Positions 1 through 8,320 of a stretch of 32,475 nucleotides of DNA are shown here, piece after piece. Within the stretch, counting starts at the first letter, position 1. Each line of letters begins with the position of its first letter. The notes under the pieces are model-generated. The model was not told the DNA's origin and searched no databases. It saw only the letters and a program-made list of their open reading frames with translations. This DNA comes from Moraxellaceae bacterium (GTDB lineage: Bacteria; Pseudomonadota; Gammaproteobacteria; Pseudomonadales; Moraxellaceae): assembly GCA_025363155.1 (NCBI GenBank), contig JANYEL010000124.1:1-32475 (forward strand). The letters run 5' to 3'. A program made the translations under genes and the position numbers.

Positions 1-93
1 ATTATTGTGGCGTTGATGCGTAAGATTCTGACGATTGCACAAGCAGTCCTTAAATCACAGCAGCCCTTTAATCCAGAGTTGCATGTGAATTAA
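1..93 (+). CDS. C-terminal tail of an IS110-family transposase (partial)
   Basis: An open frame runs from the first base to TAA at 91-93 and encodes 30 residues. It contains ALMRKILTIAQAVLKSQQPF, which resembles the conserved C-terminal end of IS110/IS116/IS902-type transposases (MRKLL...AxAVLKxxxPF). The 5' part lies outside the window, so it cannot be told whether the gene is intact. It lies upstream of panB and tnsD on the same strand, so an IS probably sits inside the Tn7-like element. Only the tail is visible, hence moderate confidence in the family. Confidence 0.6.
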   Translation: MIVALMRKILTIAQAVLKSQQPFNPELHVN

Positions 94-187
94 AGACGGT
101 TTGAGGCGGAAAAATGTTGACGAAGCTAACGGTATCTACGCATCCATTACGTAAGAAGAACATACTGCCCACAAGTGAGTCCAAGTT

Positions 188-1018
188 ATGACTAGTTACC
201 TTCACGAGAATGAACAAGATATTGACAGAAAATCAATAACAATCAAATCATTGCAAGAATTACGAAGAAATGGCGAAAAGATTTCCATGCTGACCTGTTA
301 TGACGCGAGTTTTGCTACACTTCTGGATCGCTGTGGCGTTGAAATATTGCTCGTTGGAGACTCTCTAGGTATGGTATGTCAAGGTCACCCAACAACACTT
401 AAAGTTTCGATCACAGACATTGCATACCACACTGCATGCGTGGCACGTGGGAACACGACAGCAATGCTTGTAGCAGACATGCCCTTCGGCTCATACGGCA
501 CGCCACGCGATGCGTATCTCAACGCGGTGCAGCTTATTCAAGCAGGAGCGCATATGGTTAAACTCGAAGGTGGGGCCTGGTTGGTGGAAACTGTACGCTT
601 TCTGACAGATCGTGCCATTCCAGTCTGTGTGCATCTCGGGCTAATGCCACAGTCTGTTCATCAGCTTGGTGGATACAAAGTTCAAGGGAAAACGCCAGAA
701 AGTGCCGCAGAACTAAAAGAAGATGCATTAGCGTTACAAGCTGCAGGCGCAGCAATGGCGTTATTAGAAGCCATCCCAGCAATTTTGGGAAAGGCAGTGA
801 CCGACACTCTCATTATTCCGACCATAGGCATAGGTGCAGGACCTGATTGCTCTGGTCAGGTATTAGTTCTACATGATCTACTCAATATCTTCCCTGGTCA
901 AAAAGCACGTTTCGTGAAAAATTTTATGGAAGGTCAAACGAGTATAGATAATGCTATTACTGATTTTGTCAGTGCCGTAAAGAATAAATCATTCCCTGCA
1001 ATCGAGAACTGTTTCTAA
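188..1018 (+). CDS. panB: 3-methyl-2-oxobutanoate hydroxymethyltransferase (ketopantoate hydroxymethyltransferase)
   Basis: PanB transfers a one-carbon unit from 5,10-methylene-tetrahydrofolate to 2-oxoisovalerate to make ketopantoate, the first step of pantothenate (CoA precursor) synthesis in the cytoplasm. The 276-residue product has full family length. It carries the metal-binding acidic residues in LLVGDSLG (D58), VADMPF (D97) and KLEGG (E127), the general base in LLEAIP (E194), and the family signatures GGYKVQG and [10 protein letters not shown] short N-terminal extension (about 15 residues) precedes the usual start; the Shine-Dalgarno is weak (GTGAG at 174-178). No panC follows; the next gene is tnsD. 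Its position between an IS110-type remnant and tnsD makes it cargo of the Tn7-like element, probably a second copy besides the housekeeping gene. Its wording ([19 protein letters not shown]) recalls betaproteobacterial PanB more than Acinetobacter PanB; that is from memory and unverified. Confidence 0.93.
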   Translation: MTSYLHENEQDIDRKSITIKSLQELRRNGEKISMLTCYDASFATLLDRCGVEILLVGDSLGMVCQGHPTTLKVSITDIAYHTACVARGNTTAMLVADMPFGSYGTPRDAYLNAVQLIQAGAHMVKLEGGAWLVETVRFLTDRAIPVCVHLGLMPQSVHQLGGYKVQGKTPESAAELKEDALALQAAGAAMALLEAIPAILGKAVTDTLIIPTIGIGAGPDCSGQVLVLHDLLNIFPGQKARFVKNFMEGQTSIDNAITDFVSAVKNKSFPAIENCF

Positions 1019-1092
1019 GTTCAAGGCCTTCCACATTCCTAAGGAATAATAAGGATAATCCCTTTTTCATTGAGAACAAAAACGAGGTTAGA

Positions 1093-2604
1093 TTGCTCAA
1101 TTTCCCCATTCCATATTCTGACGAGCTAATTTATAGCACTGTCGCAAGGGCTGGCACTCACTTGGGTATAGTAAGCCCTAAGCAGCTATTGGATACGGTT
1201 TTTGGAAATCGGCATATCATAGCGACGATTGATCTTCCTAATTATCTTGAAGGCATACGTCAATGTTTACCCGGACTTGGCTACGATATTGAACAGCTTG
1301 CCTATCAACATACATTACTGCCAATTTATGCCCCTTTCGCAACTGAACCGCATCGTAAACAATGTTTAGAATGGATGGCATTGAGCTCCCAAGGTTCTAT
1401 CCACCTGACCCTCGGTGTCGTCGCATCTAGAATTAAACAAACAAAATGTTTGCGCTATTGCCACGCCTGCATGCAACGGCAATTAGCAGAGCACGGCGAG
1501 TATTTCTGGCAAAGAAATTGGCAAGTTATTGGAGCAGATTGTTGTCTCGAACATGGACAATTACTTGATTCAAAAATAGAGAGGCATTCTTTTCATCGGC
1601 ATCAATTCTTATCTGCATCACCAATGTTATGCCCAGCAATCAATCAGAAACAACCACACCCATTAAATCAACATATAACACAACAGGTTGCCAATTTACT
1701 TGATCGTGGAGCTTCACCGTCAGCCACATATGCCCAATGGAGTTCTTACTATAAAAAGCTTGCGCAACAAGCTGGATGCAACCGAGGACAACAAATTTTA
1801 TATGCTCGAATAAAAGAGCTCGTACTTGAGCAATTTCCTAATTCATGGCTAAAACAGTATGATTTAACCATAACAGACGATCAAAGCTCTTGGCTGCATT
1901 CAATATTTAGAAAACACAGAAAATCATTTAGTTACTTAGAACACATCATCACACTTCATGCTTTTCTGCCTGAAGGTTGGTCTATCAATGATGTACTCGA
2001 TGATGTTGGTAAAATTCCATCAAAGCCTTCAAAATCCTCCCAAGTATTGGCACCTTCAAATAGCGAAACATCTTTGTCTCTGACACACCGACAGCACTGG
2101 CTATCGATGGTAAAAACCAGCGGCACTAAACTTGCTCGTCTCACTGGGGGCTCAGCTTGCTACGCATGGCTCTATCGGCACGATAAGGATTGGTTACTCT
2201 CAACCAACGCCCAATATCAAGTACATGGTATTATTACAAATTGTCGCGTTGATTGGCACTCAAGGGACTTGGTCGTGACTCGCAAACTTATTTCAATAAA
2301 AAATACATATGGCACTCAACTAAATTCCCCTCGCTGGTCAAAGCGTTGGTTTTTGTCAAAGATTGAGATGACATCTGTTATTGAAAAGAATATTAGCAAG
2401 CTTCCGCTAACGCATTTGTTCTTTAAAAAGTATTGTGAGGATATTTCCGCATATCAGCTTCGTAGAATTAAGTTCACTATTTCTTCTCTGAATTCATCAA
2501 CAACCCAGCTTTCAAGATGGGTCGTGTTACGGATGGCTGGACTCAGTGATACTCGATTACGACCATTGGCAAAACAGTTTCTGAATGAGGCATTTGAAAA
2601 TTGA
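1093..2604 (+). CDS. tnsD: TnsD/TniQ-family target-site selection protein of a Tn7-like transposon
   Basis: TnsD binds the 3' end of glmS and recruits TnsC so that the element inserts at the attTn7 site. The 503-residue product is close to Tn7 TnsD in length and aligns with it along its whole length. The N-terminus reads NFPIPYSDELIYSTVARAG, followed by SPKQLLD, HTLLPIYAPF and GVVASRIK. The CCCH zinc-binding site is C123-x2-C126 and C151-x2-H154. Farther on are SIFRKHRKSFSYL and YAWLYRHDKDWL. The start is a TTG at 1093 preceded by GAGG (1084-1087), which matches the Tn7 N-terminus better than any later codon. The stop overlaps the tnsE start, so the two are translationally coupled. In Tn7, tnsABC precede tnsD; here panB and an IS remnant do, so the core transposase genes must lie farther left or be lost. 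Confidence 0.95.
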   Translation: MLNFPIPYSDELIYSTVARAGTHLGIVSPKQLLDTVFGNRHIIATIDLPNYLEGIRQCLPGLGYDIEQLAYQHTLLPIYAPFATEPHRKQCLEWMALSSQGSIHLTLGVVASRIKQTKCLRYCHACMQRQLAEHGEYFWQRNWQVIGADCCLEHGQLLDSKIERHSFHRHQFLSASPMLCPAINQKQPHPLNQHITQQVANLLDRGASPSATYAQWSSYYKKLAQQAGCNRGQQILYARIKELVLEQFPNSWLKQYDLTITDDQSSWLHSIFRKHRKSFSYLEHIITLHAFLPEGWSINDVLDDVGKIPSKPSKSSQVLAPSNSETSLSLTHRQHWLSMVKTSGTKLARLTGGSACYAWLYRHDKDWLLSTNAQYQVHGIITNCRVDWHSRDLVVTRKLISIKNTYGTQLNSPRWSKRWFLSKIEMTSVIEKNISKLPLTHLFFKKYCEDISAYQLRRIKFTISSLNSSTTQLSRWVVLRMAGLSDTRLRPLAKQFLNEAFEN

Positions 2605-4232
2605 CTAAAAATCATAAAATCGACGACTTATCCGATGACGCACAAATCCAGTCGATAGGTTCTTTTTTTCGGAAAAAAACAGCCGCCACGTGGGGAGTCA
2701 ATCTTACTTTCTTTCCACCACAAGACAAGCCATCATTGAGTGCCTCCTATGCATCAACTCTTGTTAGAAAGCGCTACTTAAATCCTACGTTAGAACACAA
2801 TCTTGTAGGATATAGCCGTTCAGCTAGTATTGAGAGCACTCAAAATTGGAAAGTCACATGTATCGGTGAATGTCCCGCCTTACGAAGAAAAAATACTTTG
2901 AAAGTAGAAGCATCCCAATTTTGTTTTACATTTCAGGGCGAATTGGATACGACTTTTTACATCCCTCAATTTGAATTAGCACGCGTATTATTTTTCCAAA
3001 ATGGTTATTTATCTCGAACTGCTTTAGAACCCGACTGCCTTAATATCGAATTCGATATTACCGTAAACCCACTCACAGGTTCTAAAAATATCATTAACAT
3101 CCCGCTATCAAGCGGATATCCCGTTTCATCTTTAAATGATGAGCAATGCCGCCAAAAGTTATCTTGGATTTTATTAGATCCTGATGCACGAGCATCCTAT
3201 GAAAGTATTGGGCAATTTCAAAAATTGAATGGCTTCGATAAAAAGGGTTATCGGTTTTGGGATTTTCAATTCACGCCACCAGCCCTACCTTTATGCGAGT
3301 TTGACTTTAAAGGTGTTTTTGATAAAGAAACAAATTGCATGTTCGTTTACGAAATTGCGGCAATGCGTAATATTAGTTGTAAAGTCCCGAGTATGGTTAG
3401 TTTCAATCATCCAAAATTCAGGGAAAATTTGAAAGCCGACGGCAAGAAAGGCACTGCATCAACACCAAAACCCGCAATGGACTATATTCTAGATGATGAT
3501 GCAGAAACAAACTCGGACAATGAACATATCTTTTTACATGCACCTGACGTTGTATTTGAATTTTCCAAGACATTCTTAACTGAAAAGATTACTAATAAGA
3601 AACATTTTGGGGCATCTGGTCGTAAAGACGATGAAGCAGGTATTAATGACTCCAAAGCTACGCAGAATGTAGGGATTAATGAGTCCACTCGAACAGGTGA
3701 TGTACCCCAAGCTGAACTAAACGCTGTTATGGATATTACCGAAAATATTTACTTATATCAGAGAAAATTTGATTTTTTTCAACAGATGGTCGAATTACTG
3801 GTTACCGAATACGGTTATACCATCAACTCCAAGCAAGTCCATGAATTGCCTAATATGGTTAATTGCAGCAAACATTTACTATCTGATGGAAAGCCTAGAT
3901 ATATTTCAGTTATTTCTATTACTAATGTAATAGGTGCATGCTTTCATATTTTAGAAGTAGATACATCTGACACTATTAAACCACTTTCTACTCAACTTCT
4001 AAGACTGAAAAGCACAATCGATTGGGAGATTCAGATATTAGAATTCGAAAAAGCATTAGTGAAACGCTCACTACGTTGGGATAGTAATCTCCTAATTCGA
4101 TTCTGTGGGAGAAAACGGTTTCAAGGGGTTCCACATCCAAGTACAGAGTCTTCAAATAAAAACTTTTTAAGTAAGGATTCTATCGCTCATTGGGCAAGTA
4201 GATTTGATGGTTGGATGCGATCCATAATTTGA
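2601..4232 (+). CDS. tnsE: TnsE, alternative targeting protein of a Tn7-like transposon
   Basis: TnsE directs Tn7 into mobile plasmids and replicating DNA by recognising 3'-recessed ends and the sliding clamp. The 543-residue product is about the length of Tn7 TnsE (538). It shares landmarks with it in order: YIPQFELAR (120-128), ARASYESI, FTPPALP, LEVDTSD...LST, VKRSLRW (487-493) and GVPHP (509-513). Similarity is clearly lower than for TnsD, as is usual for this fast-diverging protein. Translation starts at a TTG (2601-2603) that overlaps the tnsD stop TGA (2602-2604), with GAGG at 2587-2590. The middle (about residues 285-380) is low in similarity and rich in Asp, Thr and Ser, probably a linker. 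Presence of both tnsD and tnsE implies the element could use both the chromosomal and the plasmid pathways if tnsABC are present. Confidence 0.9.
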   Translation: MTKNHKIDDLSDDAQIQSIGSFFRKKTAATWGVNLTFFPPQDKPSLSASYASTLVRKRYLNPTLEHNLVGYSRSASIESTQNWKVTCIGECPALRRKNTLKVEASQFCFTFQGELDTTFYIPQFELARVLFFQNGYLSRTALEPDCLNIEFDITVNPLTGSKNIINIPLSSGYPVSSLNDEQCRQKLSWILLDPDARASYESIGQFQKLNGFDKKGYRFWDFQFTPPALPLCEFDFKGVFDKETNCMFVYEIAAMRNISCKVPSMVSFNHPKFRENLKADGKKGTASTPKPAMDYILDDDAETNSDNEHIFLHAPDVVFEFSKTFLTEKITNKKHFGASGRKDDEAGINDSKATQNVGINESTRTGDVPQAELNAVMDITENIYLYQRKFDFFQQMVELLVTEYGYTINSKQVHELPNMVNCSKHLLSDGKPRYISVISITNVIGACFHILEVDTSDTIKPLSTQLLRLKSTIDWEIQILEFEKALVKRSLRWDSNLLIRFCGRKRFQGVPHPSTESSNKNFLSKDSIAHWASRFDGWMRSII

Positions 4233-4297
4233 AAATGCAGCTTTTGGGTGCCGCACAATTATTTATATCAAAGTTTTGATGTCAAAAACCAGCAATT

Positions 4298-4310
4298 TTG
4301 TGAGTCACAA
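4298..4310. promoter_or_regulatory. Perfect 13-bp palindrome upstream of the kinase-like operon
   Basis: TTGTGA-G-TCACAA is an exact inverted repeat in the 204-bp gap between tnsE and the ATPase gene, 127 bp before the GTG start. A second, weaker pair (CTAAC 4335-4339 / GTTAG 4345-4349) follows it. No convincing -35/-10 pair could be fixed. It could be an operator for the three-gene cargo operon; this is inference from position and symmetry only. Confidence 0.35.
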
Positions 4311-4436
4311 TAAGGAATAGAAAAATTAGTGCATCTAACTATGTGTTAGCATCAAGTTAGTGGCGAATTTTTATCAGTGATAGGTTTTTTTGCTGAAGTA
4401 TGTTGAATTTCAAAGAAAATTTGAAGAGGATAGGAT

Positions 4437-7184
4437 GTGAACAAAAAAGATTTAAATCCAGTTCAGCAAATTATTGAGCATGTATTATCCTTAGATGAAT
4501 ACTTAAAAAAATCAGAACTAAATTCAATCCTTGAAGAAAATCAGGATTTGTATGCTATTTGGCTAGCAATTAGCAAAGAGTTTTATTTGCTTATTAAAGA
4601 ACTAAAAGAAAATGAATCAATAGTTCTTAGTTTTGATTTCGATTTTTATGAGAAATTTAGTGTTTTTCACAATAGAATAATGTCATATATCTCTGGAGTT
4701 GAAAGAGCATATGATGCAATCGATACAGTGTATCGTGATAGTGAGATTGAAAAAATTTTTAATTATTTAGAGCCAGATTTATTAACCATACAATCCGCAG
4801 CACTAAACTTTCAAAATTTTCTTGTTGAAGAAATGTCATATCATGCTGAAATAAATAAAAATAATATAAAGAAAACAATTGATATTTCAAGAATTAAAGC
4901 AGTTCTAACCAACCTAGATAAAGAAAAGTTCAAGAGAATTATTCAAAATGAACTATCTAAAGAATCACCTAATTGGCTGGTAATCGAAAAATCAAGCGCC
5001 TCTATTGTTGATTCAAATACTCAAAATGTTCGGTTCAGTGTTGATGCAGGACATATTCAGAAACTCGGATTTGAACTTGTAGGAAAACAAGAAACTGCTC
5101 TCATCGAGCTTATCAAGAATGCATATGATGCTGATGCAACTGAAGTAAATATTGAATTCATAGATTCCAACGAAAAAAATGGCACTCTTGTTATTAAAGA
5201 TAATGGGAGTGGCATGAATATCGATACGATTAAACAAGCATGGATGAGTATTTCTACAGACTATAAGAAGATCAATACTGTTTCGCCACGATTTGGACGT
5301 ACTCGCGCGGGTCGAAAAGGAATTGGACGCTTTGCAGTACAACGTTTGGGAACACACCTTGAAATCATTAGCTCAGTAAAAGGACATACTAAAGCGACAC
5401 GAGTTATTTTTAATTGGGATGATGATTTCACCTCGGGAAAAAAATTAAGTGACGTATTTAGTCAAGTTGAATACCTAGATAAAGATCTCAATGAACAAGG
5501 TACTACTTTAAATATTTTAAATTTACGGGAGATATGGACAAGCAATCAGCTCAAAAGAGCATGGCATGGAGTGCTTTCGTTACAGTCACCATTCAAGCCT
5601 GTGCCTGTTAAAGGAAGTCCGATAACCGAATATGAAATAGATCCAGGTTTCGAGACAATTATAAATGGCGTAACAGGAAAGATTAAGACACAAGAAATAT
5701 CAATGGACACTACTTTCCTCAATCACGCGCTTGCCGAAATTAGTGGTGAAATTGATTGTAACGGCATTGCAACAGTGACTTTAAAATCGCAGAGATTGCA
5801 GCTAGATGAAGTATATATATTAGATCAAAAGTTCCTACTAACAGGAGAGCTTACATTTAGTACTAAGTATTTTATTTACCGCAGTGAATTTATGTCAGGA
5901 AATACAAGGAGTGCCCAAAATCTTGCTACGGAATACGGTGGCGTCAGAATATATCGTAATGGTTTTAGAGTCTTACCCTACGGTGAGCGATCCGACGATT
6001 GGCTTAGATTAGATCGTGACTCTGGGCGGCGTACTCTTTTAATGCCTGCGGCAAATACTAATTTTTTCGGCGGAGCATATTTATCTGATGTAAATGAACT
6101 CTTTGAGGAAACCAGTAGCCGCGAAGGTTTATTAGAAAATGAGGCTTTTGAGGAGTTGGCATCATTTGTTAGGGACTCTATCGAATGGGCAATTACTAGA
6201 ATTGCTTCTATCCGTAATAGAAAGCAAAGTGCAGGGCAAAAGAACTTTGTCTCCGAACTAATACATCCAAAGAAACCTACTGACGTTATTAAAGACCTAA
6301 AAGAATCTTTGCTGAATATGACAGTATCTTCAAATTTATCCAAAGAAGAACATGCGAAGATAGTTGAAAAAAGAGTTGAGCAAGCTGAATTTGAGGCTGA
6401 GCTTTATGAAGATAAAGTCGAAGCAGAAAAAGCAGCCTCTCTTGAATACGAAGAGATGTTAAGAATACTTTCATCCTTAGGGATATCTATAGCTATCTTT
6501 GGACATGAAATCAAAGGAACGAATAATTCTTTGAACGCAGCAATTACATTATTAAAAATGCGTGTGACCAAAATTACAGAGCTTACGGATAAAACAAAAC
6601 TTGAAAATTCAGTTCAGTCATTAGAGCACTCATCTAATCAAATATTCAATGTTGGTAAGTACATTGGACAAATAATGTCCCATACTGAAAGTCGAGAGTT
6701 AAAGTCCGTCTCACTAAGCGGTGCTATAAAGAGTTTTTATGATCAATTTTCTGACTACCTATTAAAAAAACAAATTATATTTGAGCTGAATCTTTCAGAT
6801 GATAATGTGATAACTACACCAATGCACCAAAGTGAAATTACCTCGGTATTATTAAATTTCATGACTAATTCAATAAAATTTTTGAGAAAAACGAATACCC
6901 AAAATCCTCATATAAGGGTTAGTACATTGTTGGATGGGGATCATGTATTGATTCGTTTTGAAGATAATGGTCCAGGAGTTTCAGATAAAGATAAGAATTA
7001 TATTTTTGATGCATTCTATACAACAAGTATTGGCAGCAACGAAGATCTTTTAGATGGCGTAGGCACGGGTTTAGGCTTAAAGATTGTTTCTGACATAGCA
7101 AATTCTTACGGTGGAAGTGCTCAATTAGGAAATGCTTCTCAAAATTATAATTGCTGCTTTGAGTTCAGGGTTTTAAAAGGATAA
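4437..7184 (+). CDS. Double-ATPase histidine-kinase-like protein (GHL-type plus HK-type ATPase domains)
   Basis: The 915-residue soluble protein has no signal peptide or membrane segment. Residues 1-190 are helical and of unknown fold. Residues about 200-420 form a GHKL ATPase of the MutL/Hsp90/MORC type: N-box ELIKNAYDAD (E224, N228), DNGSGM (255-260) and GRKGIGR (292-298). A charged coiled-coil stretch lies at about 640-675. Residues 672-912 look like a histidine kinase core: GHEIKG with H690 at the phospho-acceptor position, N-box with N811, DNGPG (843-847) and GVGTGLGL (874-881). The start is GTG at 4437 with AGAGGA at 4425-4430. The gene for a receiver-domain protein follows 5 bp later, so the pair resembles a two-component system whose sensor is a second ATPase. 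Role is unknown; as cargo beside a DNA methyltransferase, a defence function is plausible. The domain calls are firm, the function is not. Confidence 0.85.
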   Translation: MNKKDLNPVQQIIEHVLSLDEYLKKSELNSILEENQDLYAIWLAISKEFYLLIKELKENESIVLSFDFDFYEKFSVFHNRIMSYISGVERAYDAIDTVYRDSEIEKIFNYLEPDLLTIQSAALNFQNFLVEEMSYHAEINKNNIKKTIDISRIKAVLTNLDKEKFKRIIQNELSKESPNWLVIEKSSASIVDSNTQNVRFSVDAGHIQKLGFELVGKQETALIELIKNAYDADATEVNIEFIDSNEKNGTLVIKDNGSGMNIDTIKQAWMSISTDYKKINTVSPRFGRTRAGRKGIGRFAVQRLGTHLEIISSVKGHTKATRVIFNWDDDFTSGKKLSDVFSQVEYLDKDLNEQGTTLNILNLREIWTSNQLKRAWHGVLSLQSPFKPVPVKGSPITEYEIDPGFETIINGVTGKIKTQEISMDTTFLNHALAEISGEIDCNGIATVTLKSQRLQLDEVYILDQKFLLTGELTFSTKYFIYRSEFMSGNTRSAQNLATEYGGVRIYRNGFRVLPYGERSDDWLRLDRDSGRRTLLMPAANTNFFGGAYLSDVNELFEETSSREGLLENEAFEELASFVRDSIEWAITRIASIRNRKQSAGQKNFVSELIHPKKPTDVIKDLKESLLNMTVSSNLSKEEHAKIVEKRVEQAEFEAELYEDKVEAEKAASLEYEEMLRILSSLGISIAIFGHEIKGTNNSLNAAITLLKMRVTKITELTDKTKLENSVQSLEHSSNQIFNVGKYIGQIMSHTESRELKSVSLSGAIKSFYDQFSDYLLKKQIIFELNLSDDNVITTPMHQSEITSVLLNFMTNSIKFLRKTNTQNPHIRVSTLLDGDHVLIRFEDNGPGVSDKDKNYIFDAFYTTSIGSNEDLLDGVGTGLGLKIVSDIANSYGGSAQLGNASQNYNCCFEFRVLKG

Positions 7185-7189
7185 AAACT

Positions 7190-8320
7190 ATGCACGAGTT
7201 TAAAGGTATTTTTATAGATGATAATAAGGTAGATTTAGACATTTATTCTAATCTCTTGAGTGAAATAACTTACTCTGATTTTAAAATTAATACAAAGGGT
7301 TTGTCGCCTAAAGGTGTTACTGAAATTGCATCTGATATTTTAACAGAAGAACCAGACGTATTATTTTTGGATTTCAGGCTTGACGAGTATTTACACGCTA
7401 ATGATCTAGACGCAAATCAAGGATATAAAGGAGGAGGCTTAGCTCAAATACTCAGAGAAAAAATAATATCTGATGATGGGGTTTTAGACTTCCCCATTAT
7501 TCTGCTTTCTGCAGAAAATAATATTGAGAACTTATACAGCCCCGATAAAACATCACATGATTTATTTGATTCTTGTTATACGAAAGAACATCTAGGTAAT
7601 GACGCTAATCATGAAAAATTACTCAAAAAAATTGTGGCACTCATAAAAGGATATAAGCAATTAGCTGCCATAAATAACAATGAAATACTGTCTATATTCG
7701 ACCAAAACCCAGATGAAGATACAAATGAAATAATTAATAAGCAAGAGATAAAGCAACCTTTACTTGACTCAAAAGTTGTTCATATTCAAGCAAAGTTTAT
7801 TTTAAAAAATATGATGCGAAGAGAAGGCGTATTCTTATCTAGATATGAGGTTATGGCTCGAATGGGATCTCATCCTAATCATGCAGATGAGCAAATTTTT
7901 ACTATCCTAGAAAGTAAAGGCTGTAAATATAATGGAATATTCTCTGATGGCTGGGAACGATGGTGGGCGCATCGTTTTGAGGACTTCTTAGTAGAGACTG
8001 TTGGACATCGGCCTTATAGTCAAACGGCTAAAGAAAGAGTAACTCAAATAAATGAGAAACTTAGTACGAAACTTGTCCCTGCAAAGTCAAGATGGAATAA
8101 TTCTGAAGATGAAAAAGTTGTCTTTGCATGTTCCTTTTGCCGTAATCCAACAGAAATCAGACACTCATTAGCGGTTTATGACCCTTATATTCCAAGATTT
8201 GTTCAAAAAAAACGATTATGCAATAAATGTATTCAAGAACATCAATATGTCACTAAAAAAATTATGGTTGATGAGGCTGATCAAAAATTCATTCCAAGCA
8301 TATTGGAAGCTCAATATTAA
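7190..8320 (+). CDS. Receiver-domain (response regulator) protein with a C-terminal Cys4 cluster
   Basis: Residues 1-155 form a CheY-like receiver: the acidic pair D10/D11, phospho-acceptor D61 in LFLDFRLDE, S107 in ILLSAE and K132 in CYTKE. No known output domain (HTH, GGDEF, EAL) follows. Instead residues 195-300 form an unrecognised domain with the run GWERWWAHRFEDFL, and residues 314-347 hold C314-x2-C317...C344-x2-C347, a likely zinc ribbon. The gene starts 5 bp after the kinase-like gene and its TAA shares one base with the ATG of the next gene (TAATG at 8318-8322), so the three are one translationally coupled operon. The natural reading is that H690 of the upstream protein phosphorylates D61 here; this is inference. 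The output could be nucleic-acid or protein binding through the Cys4 unit. Confidence 0.85.
   Translation: MHEFKGIFIDDNKVDLDIYSNLLSEITYSDFKINTKGLSPKGVTEIASDILTEEPDVLFLDFRLDEYLHANDLDANQGYKGGGLAQILREKIISDDGVLDFPIILLSAENNIENLYSPDKTSHDLFDSCYTKEHLGNDANHEKLLKKIVALIKGYKQLAAINNNEILSIFDQNPDEDTNEIINKQEIKQPLLDSKVVHIQAKFILKNMMRREGVFLSRYEVMARMGSHPNHADEQIFTILESKGCKYNGIFSDGWERWWAHRFEDFLVETVGHRPYSQTAKERVTQINEKLSTKLVPAKSRWNNSEDEKVVFACSFCRNPTEIRHSLAVYDPYIPRFVQKKRLCNKCIQEHQYVTKKIMVDEADQKFIPSILEAQY

Noticed and set aside
5013-6474. Minus-strand open frames opposite the double-ATPase gene
   Set aside because: They overlap a gene with clear domains throughout, and their products have no recognisable features.
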